This document shows positions 59,419 to 64,000 of a stretch of 64,000 bases of DNA, one piece after another; position 1 is the first letter of the stretch, and each line of letters starts with the position of its first letter. The DNA comes from Thermococcus sp. M36. Lineage in GTDB: Archaea > Methanobacteriota_B > Thermococci > Thermococcales > Thermococcaceae. The stretch spans positions 186,001 through 250,000 of the forward strand of contig NZ_SNUH01000001.1 of the NCBI RefSeq assembly GCF_012027355.1. Reading direction: 5' to 3'. The position numbers and the translations under genes are program-made. The notes beneath the pieces were generated by a model that saw only the letters and a list, made by a program, of their open reading frames with translations, searched no databases and was not told the DNA's origin.

Positions 59419-62078
59419 GGATAAGGAGGATAAAGATCAGGAACTTCAGGGCCCACGAGAGGAGCGAGGTGGAGTTCAGCGACGGCATAAACCTGCTGAT
59501 AGGTCAAAACGGGGCGGGCAAAAGCTCGATCCTGGAGGCGATATTCGCGGCCCTCTACCTCGGGCACCCGAGCTTCCCGAGGGGATACCTCAGTGCCAAC
59601 ACCCGCGTCGGCTCAACGGGCGGTATGGCGCTTATCCTCGAGTTCGAACACGACGGAAAAATATACAAGATAGTCAGGGACTCCAAGAAGAATGAGCTCC
59701 TTGAGGATGGCGGTCTGATAGCCGAGAAAAGCTCCGACATAGCGCGCTGGGTCGAGAAGAACATATACCCAATACAGGTCTTCACCAACGCGCTCTACAT
59801 AAGGCAGGGCGAGATAGAGGGCATAATCACCAACCGCGAGATAATGGAGAAAGTTCTGAGGAAGGTTCTGGGCATAGAGGACTATGAGAACGCCGAGAGG
59901 AACGCGGCCGATGTGATAAGGGAGCTGAAGAGGAAGAGGGAGTACCTAAGGAAGCTCATCGAGAGAAAGACCGAGGTCGAGGAGGACCTCCGCGATGCCG
60001 AGAAGCGCTTCTCCGAGACGCTGAGGAGGATAAGCAAGCTCAGGGGGAGGGAGAGGGAGCTCCAGAGGGAGTTCGAGGAGGCCGAGAAAGAGTACTCCCG
60101 CCTGAAGGGACTGAAGGAGGAGCTTGATAAGCTGGAGAAGAGGAAGGCCGTTCTTGAGCAGAAGATAAAGGCTGAAAAGGACCGGATAGCGGACTACGAG
60201 ACCCAGATTTCGGAGGCAAAGAAGGAGATAGAAGAGCTTGAGGAGAAGCTTAAGCGGTTGGAGGAACTCGAACCGCTCGAGAGGGAGTACCTCAGGCTGA
60301 AGTCCCTCCTTGCACTCAAGGACGAGCTCTCAAAGCTCGACCTCTCCGCGGCAAGGCTGGCGGAGAAAAAGCGCTCCCTTGAGGAGAAGACGGGCAAGAT
60401 AGACGAGGTTTCGGCTAATATCAGAGAGCTTGAAAAGGAGGAAAAAACCCTCAGGGAGACTTACGAGGAGCTGAAAATGAAGAACGGCCTCTATCAGCGT
60501 GCCCTCCAGCTTAAGGCCGAGGCAGAGAGGTACAGGGGCGAACTTGAGAGGGCGGGCATAACGCCGGAGGAACTGGGAGAAGAAATTAAGGCAGTTGAGA
60601 GCGCGAAGGAGGAGCTTGAGAACCTCCGCGAGGAGACGGCGAAGATAAGGGAAGAGATGGCGAGCCTCAACGGACAGAGGGAGAGCCTCCTTGAAAACCT
60701 CTCGAAGCTCAAAGGGGCCAAGGTATGTCCGCTCTGCAAGAGGCCCATCGAGGAGCATGACGAGGAGGAGATAAAGGCAGAGTACGACGCAGAGATAGCT
60801 TCCATAGAGAAGAAGCTGAAGAGGTTCTCAAAGGAGCTTGAGAAGTTCAGGAAGAGGGAGGCCGAGCTCAGGGAGCTGGTGAAGAGGGAGCCGAAGCTCA
60901 TAAGGCTGAAGAAGACCGCTGACCTGCTGAAGGAAGTTGAGGAGAAGCTGGGCAAGTACGACCTGGAGGAACTTGAGAGGGCCGCAGAGGAGTTCGAAAA
61001 CGCAAAGGCCAGGCTCATCGAGATAAAGAAGGAACTAAGGCACCTCATGGAGGAGCTCGAAGAGCTTGAAAAGGCCAAAACGGAGCTGGAGAAGACAGAG
61101 AAGAGACTTGCGGAGATAGAAGAAAAGAAGAGGGGCATAGAAAAGAAGCTGAAAGAGGAAGGCTTTGACTCCTTCGAAGCCGTTGAGGAGAGGCTTACCG
61201 AGCTTGAGCCGGCTTACCGGGAGTACCTCTCGCTCAGGAGTGTTCCGGCGCAGCTTGAGAGGACTAGGAAGAAGCTTGCCCTCCTGGAGAAGAGGCGCAG
61301 TGAGGCGGTTAAGGGTCTTGAGAACCTCGAAACGGAGCTCAGAAAACTGGATATAGAGTTAAAGAAGCTCTCCAAGGACTTCTCGGAGGAGGCCTATTCA
61401 GAGGCCGAAAAGAGGTATATGGAGACAGCCAGGGAGCTTGAGAAGGCCAGGGCAGAGCTGAAGGGGGCAGAAGAGCTGAGAAACGAGGTTGTGAAGCTCC
61501 TGGAGGGGCTGAAGGCCAAGAGGAAGGAGATCGAGGAGGCCCAAAAAGAACTCGAGACCGTTGAGAAGGCCATAGCCGACATGACCGCATTCAGGGAGAA
61601 AGTGGCAAGACTCAAGGCAGAGGAGGAGCTGAGGGGCCTTGAGGAGGTGCAGAAACTCGCAGGGGAGATGTTCTCGGAGATGACCGAGGGCAAGTACCAG
61701 GGGATAAAGCTCAAACGCGAGAAGAAGTATAGTAAGGAGAGGATAGAGCTGAAGGTGCTCTACGCGGGCAACGAAGTTGGTCTGGAGTTCCTCAGCGGCG
61801 GCGAGAGGATAGCGCTTGGTTTAGCGTTCCGTCTGGCCCTTTCGCTCTACAAGGTCAGGAACCTTGAGCTGCTCATCCTAGACGAACCGACGCCGTTCCT
61901 CGACGAGGAAAGGAGGAAGAAACTCGTGGAGATAATATCGAGCCAGCTGAGAAAGATACCGCAGGTGATAATAGTTTCCCACGACGAAGAGCTGAAGGAC
62001 GCCGCTGATTATGTCATCCGCGTCCTGAACGTCGGGGGGAAGAGCCGCGTGGAGGTTGAGAGCCTTGGAGCGTATTAG
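59415..62078 (+). CDS. rad50: DNA double-strand break repair ATPase Rad50
   Basis: 887 residues with split ABC ATPase: Walker A GQNGAGKSS near residue 34, two long coiled coils (about 155-430 and 450-745), the zinc hook CPLC at residues 438-441, and the C-terminal ABC signature LSGGERIALGLAFR, Walker B LLILDEPTPFLDEE and the D-loop His in VSHDEE. It clamps and tethers broken DNA ends for Mre11. The start is GTG in a GTGA overlap with the mre11 stop. Confidence 0.97.
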   Translation: MRIRRIKIRNFRAHERSEVEFSDGINLLIGQNGAGKSSILEAIFAALYLGHPSFPRGYLSANTRVGSTGGMALILEFEHDGKIYKIVRDSKKNELLEDGGLIAEKSSDIARWVEKNIYPIQVFTNALYIRQGEIEGIITNREIMEKVLRKVLGIEDYENAERNAADVIRELKRKREYLRKLIERKTEVEEDLRDAEKRFSETLRRISKLRGRERELQREFEEAEKEYSRLKGLKEELDKLEKRKAVLEQKIKAEKDRIADYETQISEAKKEIEELEEKLKRLEELEPLEREYLRLKSLLALKDELSKLDLSAARLAEKKRSLEEKTGKIDEVSANIRELEKEEKTLRETYEELKMKNGLYQRALQLKAEAERYRGELERAGITPEELGEEIKAVESAKEELENLREETAKIREEMASLNGQRESLLENLSKLKGAKVCPLCKRPIEEHDEEEIKAEYDAEIASIEKKLKRFSKELEKFRKREAELRELVKREPKLIRLKKTADLLKEVEEKLGKYDLEELERAAEEFENAKARLIEIKKELRHLMEELEELEKAKTELEKTEKRLAEIEEKKRGIEKKLKEEGFDSFEAVEERLTELEPAYREYLSLRSVPAQLERTRKKLALLEKRRSEAVKGLENLETELRKLDIELKKLSKDFSEEAYSEAEKRYMETARELEKARAELKGAEELRNEVVKLLEGLKAKRKEIEEAQKELETVEKAIADMTAFREKVARLKAEEELRGLEEVQKLAGEMFSEMTEGKYQGIKLKREKKYSKERIELKVLYAGNEVGLEFLSGGERIALGLAFRLALSLYKVRNLELLILDEPTPFLDEERRKKLVEIISSQLRKIPQVIIVSHDEELKDAADYVIRVLNVGGKSRVEVESLGAY

Positions 62079-63315
62079 CGACGTTCACCTCAGGGAGATC
62101 AGGGACTTTCTCCTCAGGAGCCTCAGGGACGTCGAGAGGCTGAGAAGTGCTGTGGCGAAACACTTCACCTGGAAGTCCCTGCCCGCTCCGAGGGGTGGGA
62201 ACGTTTACGCGATCGACGGCAGCAGGATGATGAAGCGCCTCAGCGGGGCGATAATCTACGCCGTTTCGGCCTCTGCGATAGGTGAGAGGCTCTACTACTG
62301 GAACGACATCGGCATGGTCTTCCCCTACAAGAACGTCGAGGAGAGGGTCAGGATTCACATGGACATCCTGGAGAAGAGAATGGGCGCGATGATGCTCGAA
62401 CTCGGCGCCGATCTGGTGCTCATGGACGGCACGATAAGCAGCGCCATAATCACCCCTCCCACTTACGCATCTTCGACGACGAGGGAACTCTACAGCCGGC
62501 ACGGAAAGCAGCTCCTCGAAGCGGCCCTGGAGTTCCTCGACTTCCTCGACGAACAGTGGGCCGAGTGGCGGAAGGAGCTGGAGAAAACCGGCGTGCTCAA
62601 CGGTTTTTCCCTCCCCTCAAGGGGCTGGAACGGGGAGGAGATATTCTCAATGCTCATGAAAAGGGGCGCGAGGAGTATAAGGGAGAGCTTCTGGTGGATC
62701 AACGACAAGGAGGATCTTATAGTCCTCTTCGAGTACCTGGAGTATCTCCACGCGCTGGACAGGCTCCTTGGGGGCAGGATAGCGGCGGTAGCTAAGACAT
62801 TCTACAAGTCTGACGTCGTTAAGACGGTTAGGGAGAGGGAGAAAGAGAGGCTCAAGGGGGCGCCGATGATAGTCGATACCCCCGTTGTGGCTTCGCTTTC
62901 GGACGAGAGCGGCTACCTGGAGTTCAGGTACCTCGAAAAGCCCAAGGAGGCCTTTCCCAAGCTGGTCGTCGATTTGATGCACCACGGAAAACTCCAGAAC
63001 CTCAAGGAAATCCTCATCATGGAGGACGGAAAGATACTCGGAGCCAGGATAAGGCCGGCATACGTCCGCTTCGCCGAAAGGGGGCTGATATACCTTCTTG
63101 AGGTGCCGGAAAGGCAGGACTTCGAGGGAACCCTTGCGAATATCCTCTCCGTCGCCGAGGACGAGTACGTGATTCCTCTCGAGTACGCCCACCATTCCGT
63201 TGTCATCAAAAAGCAGGAGTTCGACGCCTATGTGAACGCGGTGCTGAGCGCACTGGTGGGAGAAGACGAGAGGTTCCTCAGCTTTCTGCGCTACGGGAGG
63301 GAACCGCTGGAGTGA
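62065..63315 (+). CDS. nurA: NurA 5'-3' nuclease
   Basis: About 416 residues. AIDGSRM (about residue 50) carries the metal-binding Asp of NurA, VLMDGTIS the second acidic site, and VIPLEYAHHSVVIKK near the C-terminus the conserved Glu/His end. NurA forms a ring with HerA for end resection. TTG 62065 is chosen, nine bases after GGAGG; TTG 62056 abuts it. Either way it overlaps the rad50 stop, so translation is coupled. Confidence 0.93.
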   Translation: MERISDVHLREIRDFLLRSLRDVERLRSAVAKHFTWKSLPAPRGGNVYAIDGSRMMKRLSGAIIYAVSASAIGERLYYWNDIGMVFPYKNVEERVRIHMDILEKRMGAMMLELGADLVLMDGTISSAIITPPTYASSTTRELYSRHGKQLLEAALEFLDFLDEQWAEWRKELEKTGVLNGFSLPSRGWNGEEIFSMLMKRGARSIRESFWWINDKEDLIVLFEYLEYLHALDRLLGGRIAAVAKTFYKSDVVKTVREREKERLKGAPMIVDTPVVASLSDESGYLEFRYLEKPKEAFPKLVVDLMHHGKLQNLKEILIMEDGKILGARIRPAYVRFAERGLIYLLEVPERQDFEGTLANILSVAEDEYVIPLEYAHHSVVIKKQEFDAYVNAVLSALVGEDERFLSFLRYGREPLE

Positions 63316-63320
63316 GGGAG

Positions 63321-64000
63321 ATGATACGGGTCGGAACCTGCGGCTTCTGCGAGGGGCACGCGAAGTACTACCGCGACTTCGACGCGATAGAGGTGCAGCA
63401 AACCTTTTACCGAGTTCTGCAGGAAAAAACACTCGAACGCTGGCGGAAAGAAGCGCCCCAGGGCTTTACCTTTGCCCTCAAAGCCTTTCAGGGCGTAACC
63501 CACCCACCGAACAGCCCCACGTGGCGGAGGAGCAACGTTAAACCTCCAAGGGAAGCAGGCCTTCTGAGACCCAGCGGCGACGTTTTGCACTTCTGGCGAC
63601 TTACGTTGAGGGAAGCGGAAATCTTGGGGGCCAGGTTCATCCTCATCCAGCTCCCGACGAGCTTCAAGGAGAGCGAAGAGAGCTTTGTCAACGCGGAGAA
63701 GTTCTTTGCGATGATAGACAGGAGAGACTTCGAGATAGCCGTCGAGCTTAGGGGATGGAGCGAAAAGGGAATTAAGCGCTTCGTCAGGGAGTTCGACGTT
63801 ATAGACGTGACCGACCCCCTCGTGAGGATCCCGCTCCACAGCGGAGAGACCAACTACTATCGCCTGCACGGGCGCTACGAGAACGGGAAGATTGTTTACA
63901 GGCACGCCTACAGCGACGGGGAGCTCGAAAAGGTGAAGGAGAGGGTTCTCGGCTGGAACCGCTCGGAGAGCTTCGTCTTCTTTAACAACTCGAACATGTG
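63321..64000 (+). CDS. DUF72 family protein (3' end beyond window)
   Basis: The frame is open from ATG 63321 to the window end, 226 codons. It begins MIRVGTCGFCEGHAKYY, followed by DFDAIEVQQTFYRVLQEKTLERW and FTFALKAFQGVTHPP, the TIM-barrel DUF72 (YecE-like) pattern with its conserved first strand and FxxKa motif; later IAVELRGWS and RLHGRYE fit as well. Function is unknown; an association with DNA or RNA metabolism is only suggested by its place after nurA. The ATG lies 5 bases after the nurA stop and follows GAGGGAG. Confidence 0.88.
   Translation, partial: MIRVGTCGFCEGHAKYYRDFDAIEVQQTFYRVLQEKTLERWRKEAPQGFTFALKAFQGVTHPPNSPTWRRSNVKPPREAGLLRPSGDVLHFWRLTLREAEILGARFILIQLPTSFKESEESFVNAEKFFAMIDRRDFEIAVELRGWSEKGIKRFVREFDVIDVTDPLVRIPLHSGETNYYRLHGRYENGKIVYRHAYSDGELEKVKERVLGWNRSESFVFFNNSNM

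Noticed and set aside
1-64000. tRNA or rRNA genes
   Set aside because: Reading the intergenic gaps I found no cloverleaf with a GTTCRANNC T-loop and no rRNA-like blocks; a covariance search could still reveal small RNAs.

Overview
The window is a contiguous stretch of a hyperthermophilic archaeal chromosome, almost certainly a Thermococcus or close relative (Thermococcales). The evidence is the gene set: Alba, archaeal prefoldin alpha, class I archaeal fructose-bisphosphate aldolase, a GltPh-type aspartate transporter, archaeal tRNA G10 methylase, AlaX, short archaeal PurA, and HerA-Mre11-Rad50-NurA. Shine-Dalgarno sites of the GGTGAT or GGAGGTG type, frequent TTG/GTG starts, TATA-box promoters and very tight gene packing also fit. 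I saw no rRNA, tRNA or CRISPR array.

Layout. 0-8 kb: HAD phosphatase end, tRNA methylase, EEP hydrolase, two membrane-anchored surface proteins, AlaX, aspartate transporter, biotin ligase. 8-11 kb: aldolase with a glycolytic-regulator operator, and a biotin-carrying carboxytransferase that the ligase probably modifies. 11-15.3 kb: an operon of CstA, two paralogous 93-residue proteins, an ArsA/Get3 ATPase, a MIP18-like protein and a membrane-anchored protein. 15.3-19.4 kb: structured non-coding DNA, lipase, a frameshifted membrane gene, PurA, sugar epimerase, prefoldin. 19.5-29.8 kb: a cluster of MinD-type ferredoxin ATPases, three NifX/FeMo-cofactor-like proteins, a radical SAM enzyme, a DUF364 protein, a small membrane protein and a UPF0251 (DUF134) HTH regulator. 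Six copies of one inverted repeat (TTAGG-N4-CCTAA type) sit in their promoters. Housekeeping genes (QueG-like, PPC, QueD-like, SDR) are interspersed. 29.8-31.2 kb is an AT-rich gene desert. 31-39 kb: PurB, Alba, membrane HTH protein, CBS protein, THEP1, MtnA, Fe-ADH, MFS pump.

39.2-47.4 kb is an accessory island with more A/T-rich codon choice than its neighbours. It holds a DUF1156-type DNA methylase convergent with a three-gene operon: DEAH helicase, a DUF1998-like protein fused to a PLD (HKD) domain, and an unrecognised 416-residue protein. I read it as a compact archaeal DISARM-like defence system. 47.5-64 kb returns to core genes: Lhr helicase, M20 hydrolase, MBL hydrolase, UPF0248, TatD, DapA-like aldolase, pterin-related protein, the herA-mre11-rad50-nurA repair operon, and the start of a DUF72 protein.

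Two systems stand out: the probable UPF0251 regulon controlling an orange-protein-like metal-cluster gene set, and the DISARM-like island with its fused DrmB-DrmC-like protein. Several genes also carry probable lesions or sequencing errors: a nonsense codon in a DUF998 gene, a homopolymer frameshift at 16.4 kb, and a compensated double frameshift at 22.7 kb.
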